Positions 1 through 13,000 of a stretch of DNA of 64,000 nt are shown here, in pieces. Below the pieces are notes generated by a model, which did not search any database, was not told the DNA's origin, and saw only the letters and a program-made list of their open reading frames with translations. Position 1 is the first letter of the stretch; each line of letters starts with the position of its first letter. The position numbers were made by a program, and so were the translations under genes. Source of the stretch: Dillenia suffruticosa (taxonomy: Eukaryota; Streptophyta; Magnoliopsida; Dilleniales; Dilleniaceae). Location of the stretch: positions 18,192,039 to 18,256,038 of the forward strand of contig JAVTVX010000019.1 in the NCBI GenBank assembly GCA_033439265.1. Reading direction: 5' to 3'.

Positions 1-2416
1 TGGTGTTACATTCTCTTTCCACCTTGAAGCCTCAATAATAGACCGAAATGCTTGATAATTACGGCGTGCCCACGTCATAGCTCTTTTCTCGAGTTCGTTG
101 AAATTGTTCCTCCATTCTCCACTCTACTCTAGGGGAGTATTGTTCTCACATTTCTCTTTTATTTCTTTGTTCTTTGTTTTTTGTTCTTTTATTTTATTTA
201 ATTTATTTATACATTTTTTTTATCTCTCTTAACTTGAGCATACATTGAGGACAATGTATGATTTAGGTGTGGGGGGATGTCAGGTGTTTTTCTCTTTGTC
301 TTGGTTTTTGACACTATATTTGTTTTTTTTTATTAGTTTAAATTTTGTTTCTTAAAAAATGAAAAAAAATTCCAAGCTTTCTTTGTTGATGTATGCTATT
401 TGGTTGGTTAGAGATATATGAAAAATAGCTTATATTAATGGCCTTTTGTACTTAAGATGGCTGCTCATGTCTTTAATAGTTTTCTTTGAATGATGAAGAT
501 GCAAGATTTGACACAAATCCTACTTAAAAAGTGAGGTTTTGAGCCATAAACGAGCAAATTTATTCTTTATGCTCGACGTTATTTTTCTTGATGAGTGATT
601 ATCACACTTGGATTGCACATTCTAGAACTTGCATTGTTATGCATTTCGAGACCACATATAGAATTTTATGTATTGAAATGATAAGGGCACTTAGGTTTTA
701 CCCCATTTGGCTTTCGTAAAAATCTCTACCTTGATTTATAATCCTCTTAGTGAACCAAATTGAGTCTGAGGCCATTTCTTTCTTCAAAACCCTTCAATAC
801 AACACCTAACCTTTGATTTTATCCTTCGTTTCAAACCCTAGTACCAAAGGTATATATATTTAATTGCATGATTTTGGTTTTATATTCGCCTCAATAGGAA
901 AATGATGATTGGAATTTTGATGTTGATATTTTCATGAAGATGATATATGTTCGAAAAAAAATACAAAAAAAAAGAAAAAAAAATGGATGAGAAAGAGAAG
1001 TATTGTATTTTGATTGAAAATTTATTTATACTTCAATTATGAAAAATTGAGAAATCATTTGACATCTTGTATATTGTTTGCTGTTGGCTATACATTTGAA
1101 GAACAAGAAGTCAAATTTTGTTTGTTGATTGCTTGAGACAAAGATCAATCGATATTATAAGAATTATGTAGTTAATTACATATTATTTTTGGTACACTTT
1201 AACCCTTGATATTCCCTTTTATCCTACCCCTAATCCAAGCCACGTTACAACCAAATGAAAAACCTTTAGATTGATGCATGAAATTCTAATTTTTAAGTGG
1301 TAGAGATTTGATATATTTGTAAACATATGGTAATGTCAATTCCAATGTGTTGATTTGAGTGTTATTGAAATATTCTTCACCCTTTCGAGTGCATTAGAGT
1401 GACCCCTTGAAGAGGATTGTCAAATCTTGCTGTTTTAATTTCATAAGTGACTGTTGGGATATGTAGTAGTTGTTTTAGTGCAGATCGCTGTGAAATACTT
1501 GTTGTTTCGATTATATTTTCGGTTTGACTCTTATAGTAATTGTTGACTTGAACACTTGGAAGAAAAAAAAATAGGTTAGATAGTTTTAATTTTATTTTCG
1601 TTAGAGATACTTGAGGACAAGTATCATCTAGGAGCAATAAATTTTTTTTATGAGTTTTCTTTTTATTATACTTTGTTTTTAATTTATTTTTCTAATCAAA
1701 AGATTATTGAACTCTTGATGAATGATGATTGTGAGATCTAAATGATCTTATTTACTTGATATTTGTGGGTATTTATTTAATCTCTATACTTAGTGTTTAT
1801 GATTGTTTTGGAATTGTTAAATAGAGGCCTATGTTTAATAACCCTAAAATAGTCTACTACCATTTAAAAATAGCAAGATTTGTGTATTTTTAATGGAGTG
1901 GTAATTGACATAATTTTATGATCTCGCAAGCGGTAGGATTTATGTCAAGAGATTAGGTAATCTAATTTAAATAAATTCAGATTGGAATTTACTGATTAGA
2001 ATTGGATCTCTCTAGATCTTAATGCTGTCGGAACATTAAATCTAACGAGGGTCTCTTGGGTTGTCTAAAAGTAAGGAGAAATTGGTCGTTTCGTGGTACT
2101 TAGCAGCTATAACCAATTTATTCGCATAATATCGAGTAATTTTTGTATCGATGATCAATCAAATACACCAAGATGGAAATAACTTCTTTGGCTAGATTTT
2201 CTCTCATTGATATCCATTCTTTTAATTGGCATTATTTAGTTATTTTATTTTAGTTAATTTATTTATTTTTGTTAAATTTAGATCATCTTTCAAACCCCCA
2301 TATTTTCATTTTCTTTGAAAGAGATAAATCTACTGTTCTCTGTGGATTCGACCCTGCTCACCCTAAACTCGTCTTAGTGAAGCATGTAATTTTATTTTTG
2401 GTTGTTTGACGACACA
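1..2416 (+). mobile_element. 3' remnant of a Ty3-type LTR retrotransposon (Athila/Tat-like), with probable 3' LTR
   Basis: A phrase reading 'ttgaggacaatg' at about 247-258 is followed by a G-rich polypurine tract at about 268-277 (gtgtggggggat). This is the usual arrangement just before the 3' LTR of plant Athila/Tat elements. The probable LTR starts with TG at 279. It runs to about 2416, where a CA follows the phrase 'ctgtggattcgaccctgctc' (2338-2357), which resembles the end of such LTRs. No protein domain is recognisable; a second 'cttgaggacaag' phrase lies near 1609. Boundaries are approximate because the left half of the element is outside the window and no target-site duplication can be checked. 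An alternative is an unrelated AT-rich intergenic repeat. Confidence 0.45.
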
Positions 2417-2662
2417 CCACTCCTAATTTAAAAAATTCGTATAATTTTTCTTAGGACTTTTAAGTTTACGAATAATGGAAGATAAAGAAAGAATAAGAAT
2501 CCCCCCCAACCAGCGCAAGTCCACACAAAAGGAAGTTTATTATTTTATTTTTCTTATTCTTCCAAGTGTTATTTTTTGGTCTATCTAAATAAGTAAAATA
2601 GATAGTAATTTTTTAGTAGAAAGAAAATTGCAAAACTCTAAGTTGATTAGGAAAATAAATTA

Positions 2663-2678
2663 GTGTGTGTGTGTGTGT
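2663..2678. repeat. (GT)n microsatellite
   Basis: Eight GT units read directly. Confidence 0.9.
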
Positions 2679-3640
2679 TTTTGTCCTGTTAGATGAGGCA
2701 TTCTCTATGCGAACGTTGCATTAATGCGTAATTGATAGGAGTTTATGGAAGAGAGGGTGGCTCAGATGAATTCACAGAGGAGAAAGGCGGCTCATAGAAG
2801 TTCATCAAGAAGAGAGTAACTTGGTAGGCACCCACCGAGAGAGGATGAAGGTCGAATATTGATAACCAGCTAAAGAATTAGAATATTATCGAAGAAGCAT
2901 CCATATGTTCATGCAATATGATTATGGGGTTAGTATAAATTGAGTGAGAAAGTAAATGGTTTATGAGCATAGTTTTGGTGAGTGATAGTAAAAATAATTT
3001 GAGTGGTTATAGTTTTGATGGAATCATGTAAAATATTTATTATATTGTTTTATGTTTAATTATTTCCATCGCACATAACTATTATTTGTGGCAAAGAGCA
3101 ATTTTCCCCAGAAGCAAGTCAATGAAGAACACCAACCGGATTAATGATATTTGCGTCCCAATTCCCATTACTCAAACATGACAAGATATGGATACTTCTG
3201 TCTTCACCAACTGCTTTCTTTGGTTGAGCTGTCAAAGTTGAATCATAGTGTCTTTATGTATCTTAGAATGCAAAACTTGTTGCTCTATAAGCATTTCAAT
3301 GATTCATTATTTTGCCCTTCAATCTCTGATCTCCCTCCCTTCTCTCTCTACCTCCACGAGTTCAAACGTCTGTTCAACACAATTTCTAATCTTGATGATA
3401 AAAATTTGTCATGATCATTTTACTCGTAATAAATAGGTTCTTCAACTTCTTGTTTTATGTTTGTTCACCAGAGGAAGAAAGCCTGATTCGCATATGGTTA
3501 ATTGAGAGAGAGAACCAACGGACAATGAGATACAGTGAGCAACGATATTAAATCTCTTAACTATATGTCGATTTTGAAATTTATGAAAAGAAAAGATTAC
3601 ATTACTAGAGTTGTCATTAAAATTGTCGATACGTGTTTGA

Positions 3641-3673
3641 ATAGAATTAATCGAAATATAATTTTAAATACCG
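3641..3673. repeat. copy of a dispersed repeat core (aattaatcgaaatatg-like)
   Basis: The stretch 'agaattaatcgaaatata' followed by 'attttaaataccg' resembles stretches at about 29083-29120, 31026-31062 and 32557-32590. The family is unidentified. It may be part of a MITE, a SINE or an old LTR. Confidence 0.5.
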
Positions 3674-3688
3674 TTTATTATAACACTA

Positions 3689-3707
3689 GAGAGAGAGAGA
3701 GAGAGAG
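3689..3707. repeat. (GA)n microsatellite
   Basis: Uninterrupted GA units about 250 bp upstream of the b561 start codon. Confidence 0.9.
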
Positions 3708-3955
3708 TGTGGGTGAGGGGTATCACCAACCACCACAGCAGTTGTCATGATCATCATCAAAGGAAAACCTTCGACACCAAGAAACTAAAACATCTCACCC
3801 ATATGATGCCTTCACATCACCACCTTTTTCATTTTATATTTATTCTATTTCTTATTTCATATTTTTTTGGATAAAAGCACTCCACTTGCTATATGACATT
3901 TTAGGGGAACAAATCTTGGAAAAGGGTTTCCACCGGATCCATAGCCCTTAACAGC

Positions 3956-6900
3956 ATGCTCTCAATAACGAGGATCGCACTGGTTATTACCATTTTTCTA
4001 CTCATTGGTTTCGAGCCCAAGATTTCTGCACAGCAGGGGGTTGGTTATGGAAGAGAATGGGAACTCTGTAATATGGATTTGTCCACTTTTCTTGCTCCTC
4101 CATTCACAAATATGTCTCATTTCATTTGCAGACCTGTGTGGAACAATTCTATTTTGCGGGTAAGTTTCCTCTGCCATCTCAATGTATGAACGTTCTAACA
4201 TCTATGATCAAGCTCATGATACATGCAATGCTACAAGATAAATACTATTTACCTCTGTTATTTTGTCTTTTAATTCCATAGAACTACATCCATTAAACCT
4301 TTTGTGACATACCTTTTAGCATCATGACTTGACTAGAGAAAACTAGGACTAAATTGGAGTGCTTGTTATATTTTCTATTCTATCGCCACAAACTCTCACC
4401 CCCATATGTGACTCGTGATTTCTTGGTCCCTAATTGTTCATCGATAATAATTGGAATCTGATATAAATAAATAAATAAAGATTTTTTTTAATAAACCACT
4501 GAATATTCAATAATCTCGTTGGTTTGACTAAATCTGATTCGAACTAAATTGGACTATTAAGATATAAAACTCTTTTAGACACAAATCGATTTGTTTATTC
4601 AAGAGATACCGGTACCCAACTGAACAGACTAGGTGTTGGTAAATAAGTAGAGAACTTAGCCTTCTTGATTAAGGTGACTATGTAATCTAGCTTAAACATA
4701 CTAGAAATTTTCTAGATTCAACAATAAAGGAGCAAAGCAGCATGCTAGCCCTCGCAGGCCCGATCTACGTTTTCAACTTGCATAATATTATTTTAGATCT
4801 GGTTCTGCTCAGTTAAGCTCCCCACCCAACTACCAAGATGACTAAGTTTAAAATCTTTCATTATGCCATAAACTCAGCCCATTGTGCCTAATCCAATTAA
4901 CTTGATCCTCAAATAACGAGGTTTGATCTCTTACAAAAGTCTTAAATCTCCCATACAGTCCGAGCAAGCCACCGTTCGTCCAGAGCTACGAACAGAGGAA
5001 CTCTGTCTTCTCTTTTTTGGGACTTCGAAGGTTTTGAGAAAAATGAGGTTTGTGATATTGGTTGTGGGGTTGTTTTTTTCTCGGGCTTTTCGAGGTAGAG
5101 GCCCAAGGTGATGGGCAAGATGATTGCCAAACATATCCGAGATCGATGTTACCAAAGGCCCACGCGAATGCGAGTCGTCTTTCATGTTATAATGCTTAGG
5201 AGTTAGCATAACGTCCCTTATTCGCAAAACCATCTCGTTCTGCTCGAGAGGATCGGATCATAGATGAGTTTTTTTGGAGCGTTACGGGAATGAGGATGCA
5301 ATTTCAAAAAATTGCTTCTTAAGGGATGGCATGATTTGACCCTTACAAAAAACCTATCATTCCAATCTCATCTCGTAAATATGGATAATTTAAAAAATAT
5401 ACATAAATTATATTTTCGCCGCCTAGTGTGTATCTAAGAAGAAGAAGTGATTTGTTTTCAACTCTTTAAGTGTTTCTTATAACATTTGACCATTTGTATT
5501 TTAAATGTTTGTATAAATAAAAATCTTTGTCGAGTTTGTTTTAGTGATTGAATTCTACGTGATTTTTATGTGAATTATGGTACGAGACATACGATTAGAA
5601 ACTTTATTTTGTTGTTAAATTGAATTATGGTTTGAAATTTGACGTAATTGATGATATTTAATTTTTTGAATATTATGTTTGAATATTTTATAGATACGGG
5701 AAAAACCCATCCACCCCATATCCGTCTCGAGAATTTTTCTTTGATGGGATGAGAGCGGGATGAGAAAATGAAAAACCCGTTATGCACATGAGACCCTCTA
5801 TACTACATTGTCTGTATTAGCCAATACCCTCATTGAGATTATCTATTTTGTTTGATCGGTGAAATTATGAGAAGGTTATGAATTTTTTAGAATTTAATTC
5901 ATGACTAGTTTGCATTTGACTTTTTCTCATGATCTAATAATTTTTTGGAGTAAAACTTGTTCATCGCTTTAGAACTAGAAATGGGGTTGAAGATTTGAGC
6001 AAAATGCAGCTTATTTTTGCTAGCCAACTCGTCATAAACTCAATGTTTCAAAGCGCATGTATTGCAGACTAGGGTTCACTATAGTTTTGCTTTTATATGG
6101 CATGCCATTGTGTTAACGATTGAGGGCGTTGGTGTTTTGGCTTTCGGCAGTTCACACAGACTAAAGATCATGAGTTGACAATCATATATGCAGCGCCATA
6201 CACAACAGGATGGGTCTCGATGGGGATTTCCAAGGATGGAATGATGGCCGGTTCAAGTGCCATGGTCGGATGGATTAACAAAGTAGGCAAAGCAACCATC
6301 CTGCAGTACTATTTGCGCAGTGTTGATGTATCTCAGGTCATTCCAGACAAAGGGGAATTGCCTCTCACCAATGTTCCACCCTTTGTTGTAGTCTTCAAAT
6401 CTAGGCTTTACATGGCGTTTCAGCTCAAGTTTAATTACCATGTCGCTCAAGAACGCCTTATATTAGCTTTCTCAAGTAAATATCCAAACCATCACCGACT
6501 CGCTAAGCATGATGACAGAACTACCATCCTTGTCGACTTCTCTTCAGGTTTGTGTTCTTTCCTCATCTTTGTTTACACTCTACCGTTCTAGCATTTATTA
6601 AGATTTAGTTAGTCATACGTTTCAGGCTTAGGTTTAGTCATCTTGAACTCATCAAGCACCAATTTAAAGAGGGATATTCCTACTCCTCTAAAGCCTTTGA
6701 AGCAATTTGTATGAGAACTTAGGAAAGTAGGGGAAGAAAAAGAATACATGAAAAAAATATGTAAATAAATCCATGCTCTTTCCAAAATTAGGCTTGTTAA
6801 TATTAGATCATGGCTCAAGAAACATGTGAAAGGTGAAGAGGTCTATGCTTATATACTCTGCTTTCGCAAATGGCGTCGGCCAATTGGAACTTGGATGATA

Positions 6901-7658
6901 CTCAGCTTTATATTTTTTATTTTGTATTTGACTTGGGTGAATGTCGCTCTATCTCAATTCAAACCTAAGACCTAAAAGAGGTAGATTCTGCTCTTTCAGG
7001 TTCAGTGTCTCCTGCACCGGACCATATCCAAATTATGAAAACTAGTCATGGCGTACTAGGAGTACTTGGATGGGGGTTCCTCCTTCCTGCAGGGGCAATA
7101 ATTGCGAGATATTTGAGGCATAAAGATCCTCTCTGGTACTATCTCCATGCCTGCATCCAGTTCGTCGGGTTCATTATCGTTCTTGCTGGTGTGGTATTAG
7201 GAACCAAACTCTACAAAGAAATCAATGCACGATTACCAAATCATCGAGCCATTGGAATCTTTTCTCTTGTGCTCATCATTCTTCAGGTTTGTTTCGAATT
7301 TAACAAAGATTCTAGTATCAGTCTCTCTTTAGACAAGATTTCTAGTATCAATCATTAACCTTTGAAAAGTTTTCAGATAATGGCTTTCTTCCTACGCCCC
7401 GACAAGGAGGCCAAGTTCCGAAGACTCTGGAATTTGTACCATCATTGGTTTGGAAGGATTGCACTTTTCTTTGGGGTAGTTAATATAGTGATAGGAATAC
7501 AAATAGCACATGCCGGTGATAACTGGAAGGGAGTCTTTGGGTTTCTTATTAGTCTAGTTATACTTTCAGTTATTGTTCTGGAAATTTTGCATTGGAGAAA
7601 ACAATCGCAGCCGAAGATTGTTCCTCCTACAGCATTCGAAACGGATTCAGTTCCATAG
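3956..7658 (+). CDS. cytochrome b561 and DOMON domain-containing protein (At3g61750-like)
   Basis: Exons 3956-4159, 6151-6547, 7000-7286 and 7377-7658 join in phase with GT-AG introns to give 389 aa. Residues 1-25 are a signal peptide. About 40-200 are a DOMON domain (motif GWVSMGIS, then GSSAMVGW). About 214-371 are a five-helix cytochrome b561 core. The expected haem-ligand histidines are present at H217 (KTSHG), H250 (YYLHAC), H282 (LPNHR) and H318/H319 (YHHW). Proteins of this family are membrane cytochromes proposed to move electrons across the plasma membrane using ascorbate; the substrate of this one is not shown. The first ATG that gives a signal peptide was chosen as the start. Intron 1 (4160-6150, 2 kb) holds only short non-coding ORFs. 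Length and architecture match the family. I recall that the Arabidopsis homologue adjoins ATX3, which fits the ATX gene 46 kb away. No frameshift or missing ligand was seen. Confidence 0.93.
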
Positions 7659-9029
7659 CCTCTCTCTTTCCCTGGGAAATATGATAGATTTTGCATAGAA
7701 GGAATTTTCGAAGATGAAGAGTGATGAAGATTTCTCCGCAGGGCTCTTGTTAAGGTGCTGCATGGTACCTGACCTGAGTAAGTTTTTGAAGTTTTGAATG
7801 TCTGCTATATGTGCTGCATTCAGATGTCCCATTGCTCCTGCAGTGTGTTCTATTGAGTGATGAACTTCACTTGCATGTACTATTGTTTGTGTATATATAA
7901 GAGTGAAAGTTTTGATACAGTTTGTCCTCAAAACTTTTTAAGCCAAAGATCACAGTAAGAATATGCAGCCAAGTTTCCCATTGACAAAATGGAGAACTGA
8001 TCATGTACGATTGAGGATTTCAGCAATTTTCAACCTAGGATAAACTCCAGGGTACAAAAGACCATCTCTTTCCCTCCAAAATGAAAATGGAAATCGATCA
8101 TATGTTCTAGTTTCACTTCTTGCTTCGCTTCTTTTCTCAATTCTAAGAAATAAGGAAAATTTTGATTGGTTACATTTTTTTTTACCTTTTTTTTCTGGAT
8201 TGGAGAAATTCAATTACATAAAGATGAGTGGTCAAATTTTCTATATCACACTTTGGATTTGGAGCAGTTTTGAGTTCAAAAAGATATAGAAAACAAATTA
8301 TAATTTTTCTCTATGATCGCTCCAAAACCAATATTTTGTCCGGAATTGATGAAATAGCTATATTAGCTTGAGAGCAAATATGTAAGCAAAGGAGCTACTA
8401 ATCCCTCAAATTGGACATTCTACAGCAAGTAGAGATCCCAATGTTAGCATTTAAAAGGGTTTAGAAACACCTGTAGCCCCCTCCACCCCTTTCACGATTA
8501 AACCCCCCAAGAAAAAAATGTACCCGAGATGGTCTTCAGATCATCTGTCGCTTTCGAGAAGTAACACTTACCATCGAAAGCTGCAATGCTCTGAACAATT
8601 TTTTTTTTTTTTTTTTGTACAAGGATTTAAATCTGGAATCACCAGGTTGGGGAAGGGTGTTTGAACAAGTATTGACATGCTAGGCAGTGATATGAAACTC
8701 TAGTTGAATAATCAATTGGCAAATCAGCATAGCATACCATAAAGGTTGCTTCCAGGTGCATTCTGTTTTGTATACCTTGTGAATGGTAGGAACACAAGGA
8801 ACATAGAAAAAATTGGTTTCCACCAGAAATAAGAATGTTGGCTAGATATTTGGAGACACAATCATGTCTATGTTGACAAAAATGACAACCTCCTAACCCC
8901 GTTCAAAAAAACCCTTGAGGTCATATACAGCAAAATCAAATCAATAAGGAATTCACTACTATGAAGAAAGAAAAAGTGATCTTCAGTCTTCTATTTATGT
9001 AATTTGCTGTTGCTGACTAGATCAAGAGA
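7659..9029. other. intergenic region between the convergent b561 and TSS/REC genes
   Basis: The first 200-300 bp are probably the b561 3' UTR. The rest is AT-rich, with a poly-T run at about 8600-8617 and no supported ORF. Both flanking genes point toward this interval, so it should carry both sets of 3'-end signals. Confidence 0.5.
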
Positions 9030-10021
9030 CTAATCACCTCCAAAGAGAATCTGGTCCATTTCTCCAGTAAGGTTAATCTTGTAGTTCCTAACCTGCAAAC
9101 AATTCAACACAAGCTAAGAGAAAATGCTGACACACATCTAGATATCAGAGAGAAGTCTCTCAAAAGTAAAAAACATGTTTGAATATACTAAAACAAGTGA
9201 GTGAGTTGCCTGCAATATGTAATAAAGCCTGAGGGAGAAGCTTAAGCAATTCTCAAATCTAAGTCGTTTGCAACTGAAACTCTTTGCAGCACTTCTAAAA
9301 TATACTTCTTTTGGGATTGGAAGTATTTGTCTTAGTATCTAACAAAAAACAAAAATTACAGACAAGTCCTAAAAGCTTAAATTGGAAGTGCACTCATAAT
9401 ATGCATAGTTCATTTATCCAGTGGACATAGCTGTATTACTTGGAAAGTAATCACATCAAAAAAATGATCAAGGAAAGAATAAGATTGCAACTCTTTACTT
9501 TAAAGGTAAAACTCATTCCAAGCTTGTGAGTAGACTGGACAATATGAATTGAGAAGCATCTGCATTATTATAAGTGTCACTATTAGAACATGACTGTAAT
9601 ACAATACAAAATGAAAAATCAAGTTAATATGTAACCAACCCCCCCAAACTCCACATCCAAAAAAAAAATGAAAGAGAGAGAGAGAGAGAGAGAGAGAGAA
9701 CACAGGCATACACACTCATGGAGGAGATCTACCTTACCGGCTGCATTATGGTTCCAATACCAGAATATTACGAGCGAGGATGGAAAAGAAAAATCAGGAG
9801 AAAGTGCAATCATTATTGACAGAAAGTGAAGTCACTGGATGAGAAATTGGGCACAAACCTGTCTTTCCAGAAGTATGGCAAAATAAGAGAACTCTAAAAG
9901 CAGCTTTGGCCATCATATCTGCAATCATCCCAAGCTACTCCTATCCGATTGCGATTGGTTAAGGAAATTATAATTGCTTATGTGCAAATATGGCTTCTTG
10001 TAAGAACAGCCCAATAGCGGA
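9030..10021 (-). other. probable spliced 3' UTR or alternative 3' end of the TSS/REC gene
   Basis: Beyond the stop codon at 10022, the minus strand shows splice-like signals: a donor after 9864 (GACAG then GTTTGT), a donor after 9738 (GCCG then GTAAGG) and an acceptor before 9092 (TTTGCAG). From 9092 the sequence stays open for 20 codons, with residues NLTGEMDQILFGGD, and stops at 9030. I do not recognise this peptide. Introns in a 3' UTR, or an alternative C-terminus, are both possible. A small independent gene is less likely because no good first exon is visible. An AG microsatellite lies at 9672-9699. Confidence 0.3.
9672..9699. repeat. (AG)n microsatellite
   Basis: Uninterrupted AG units downstream of the TSS/REC stop codon. 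They generate a spurious minus-strand Ser-Leu repeat ORF. Confidence 0.9.
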
Positions 10022-13000
10022 TTATGTAGCAATAGGACCAGCATCCTCAGCAGAGGAAAAGCAAGCAGATTTTGACATTTCACTTCCCCTGACTACTCTA
10101 TTATATAAAACCTTGAAAGATTGTGAGCCATATGGTTTGCTGAGTAAACTTATAGGCATTCTTAAAGTCTGCTTTCGGTTTCTTCTTCCTCGTAAGAGGA
10201 TATTACAGGTCCTCTCACTATCCATTTTGCAAGGTTGTTTAAAACCATGAACATTGCCATCGCTAGCATTATCATTAATTGGAAACTTCATTTGGCAGGA
10301 CTGATTCTCAGCCTTTTCAGCAGCACAAGAGTTTAGATTACCATTTTCCTTCACACCTTCCACAGGATTCCCATCTACTTTTTCTGCATCTACCACCACT
10401 GGTGACAAAGCAATCATTTCTTTTGCAGTTTCCTCCTCACAGTGAATATCAACAGGGAGATTTGGCACAGGACTCAAGCTTTCAGAATTATCAGATTGCA
10501 CTTTTAGTGCCAAAGCAGTATTGCCAATTGGCTCAATAACAGGTGGAAAAATGGAGAAATCCACGGGATGGCAACTAGGCCAAACTGTCCTGGGAACAAA
10601 TTCTGATGCATTAGAGTTCATATTGCATTGCCATGCAAAATGATTGTGATGAAAGGGAGCTGTTGTCGCTGGAAAGTTGGTGGGAGGAACTGGTTGTGGT
10701 TGAGTATAAGAGGGATACATAAAGGGGAATGGATGTATCATATTTGCTGTTGTTGGAGGTGATGGGAATGGATGGTGAGGTGGAGAACATATTGGACTAA
10801 CAGTGGGCATGACTGGAGTGGGCCCTGGGTGAAAAGTCATGTTGATTGGCCAAGGATTAACACCTGGAACGGCAGCAGGATGAGGAGGAAAAGGAATATT
10901 GATGGGCGCTGGTGCAGGTCGTGCAATGGCAGGTGATGGATTAAATGGAGCAGCCAATGCTGACAACTTCTTGTTTTGCACTTCTTTAGTATCACCACTA
11001 ACCTGTGGTTTGTCTTTCAAGTCATCTATGCCTTGCAACATGAGTTTGGAACCGTCTTTGGGCTCAGAACTGGCAAATGGATCATTCCCACATGGCTCCA
11101 CCATAGGAGAGTCAAAAGTGTTTGACATTGCCTTGGTTGGAATGCTTTCTGGTGCTACTTCATGAACCTCAACGAAGCCAGATGCAACATCGTCTGCACA
11201 TGCCATCACCATCTCAGAAGTGTCATCATTAACAATAATGCGTTCTGGCACCATCTCAGAAGGATTATCATGAACCATACCATCAGAGTAACTGCTTTCT
11301 TTCTTCTCAACAGCCTCAACTTCATCTCTCATGGGATTGATTATGTTCACAACACCAATTTTAGTATGCTCTTCTTCTGTGTCACCAGTCTCTTCATTTT
11401 CTCTGAGTTCCTTCATTTTCTCAGCAATTTTTCCATCCCCAACTTCCTTGTTATCAGAAAAATCATTTTGGGACACCATAACCTGAAACTTGGTGATATT
11501 TCTATGTGGGGCAAGCGCCACTTCCTTGTAAGAAGGTGACTTTCCAAGGCTTACTGTTGAGCTTCTCTGTGAAATTTGTCCAAGCTTATTTTGTGCACCA
11601 CTGCTTGCAAGACCCGTTTGAGCATTCTTATTTGTCTCTGAAGCAGTACCTTTATTAGACGAAGAAATGGATTTCACCCTATATGCCACAGCTTTGACTA
11701 TCCTCCGTCCAAACTTATTGACTGAAGAGGGACTCTTAGCATCATGGTAATCTGTTTGACCTCCAGGTGATATTGCTCGTTTCTTCAATAGATAAAATCT
11801 CCCATGTGGATAAGTGTTCTTTGTTCTAGCATGGTCAACTTGTGCATCAGCTACTTCCTTTTTCTGATAACTATAGACCTTATTGATGGCTGTCCAACGT
11901 TGCCTCAACCGCCGACCATAAGAACCTGCAGATCTAGGCCTTTGAACTGGCTGCCATCCCTCATCTCCTTCTATATGTGTTTCAGATACAGTTTCATTAG
12001 GAAGAACTTGTGCTTTAGAAATAGTTTCTTCCTGCACAGGCTGTTCAGAACGTGATGGAGAACTGATTTCTTCAACTGCTTCAGTGTAATCAGCAAATTC
12101 GGAAACCTGTTTCTTTTCATTGGACGCCACATTTGAGGCTTCTTTGGGAGACGCATCAGAACTTTCAATGCTGTAAATTGGAATTGATTTTCCCCTTGAC
12201 TGCAAAGAAAATTAGTAATGCTATTATGGCCTCAAATAGTACAGACATTACGTGCAGAATACTGTATCAAAATCAGCATCAGAAACATCATACTAAAGCA
12301 CCCCAAAATTAGAAGGTTAAATAGCCTGATTGAGGCTCAAGAGCATGATATACTGCATCTGTTGATTAGCTACAACAGGAAAAGTTCGTATAAAGAAAGA
12401 GAAAAACAAAAGCCAATATTCTTTGAGGAACTCATGCAGTGCACAAGATATCAAAAATTCTTAAAAAGGTTTAGAACATCTTCTTACCTAATGAAATGGA
12501 ATTGCAGGCTCCTGGGATCTAATCTATTACATTACCCAAAACAATGTTGTATTTGACTGAGCACAAAGGAGAATCTTGATGTAGAATAGTCAGTAATAAG
12601 TGGCCTCTAGCTAATTCAAATAGACAACTATTACAGAGCACCCAAAAATGCAACAAACTAACAGTTACAATTTATATGAACCCAATCTTGCTTTGCAACA
12701 TAGTCTAAGTTTGCAAATCACATAACTTCTTTAGTGCCAAAGGTTGGGTACACTTTACACAGCTCATTTGATTCCAAAGTTTGTTTATCATTTTCAATTT
12801 GTCAGAGAACAAAGTAATTGCTTTTAAACAATTGGATCTGCTTAAGGATTCCATCCCCAATCCTCCACTTTCTTATAAAACAACAAAGGTTGTTTTTCTG
12901 TCTATTATGCTACTTACGGTAGTTTATGAATTGCTCTTCCACTTCTATGAATCCCTTCTGAGTAATTGCTCCTTACCAAATTTACTTCACCAAGCAAATG

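Larger units (their letters stand above)
2417..3955. other. intergenic region upstream of the b561/DOMON gene
   Basis: AT-rich DNA with no supported gene. It holds a short GT run (2663-2678), one copy of a dispersed repeat core (3641-3673) and a GA run (3689-3707). The last ~100 bp before 3956 should contain the promoter and 5' UTR of the b561 gene. Only a weak TATA-like 'ataaaag' near 3871 is visible. Confidence 0.5.

Noticed and set aside
1377-1637. 86-aa minus-strand ORF in the left LTR remnant
   Set aside because: No recognisable motif and located in a retrotransposon LTR.
10279-12055. Plus-strand ORFs opposite the last TSS/REC exon
   Set aside because: Antisense shadows of a long coding exon, with no domains of their own.
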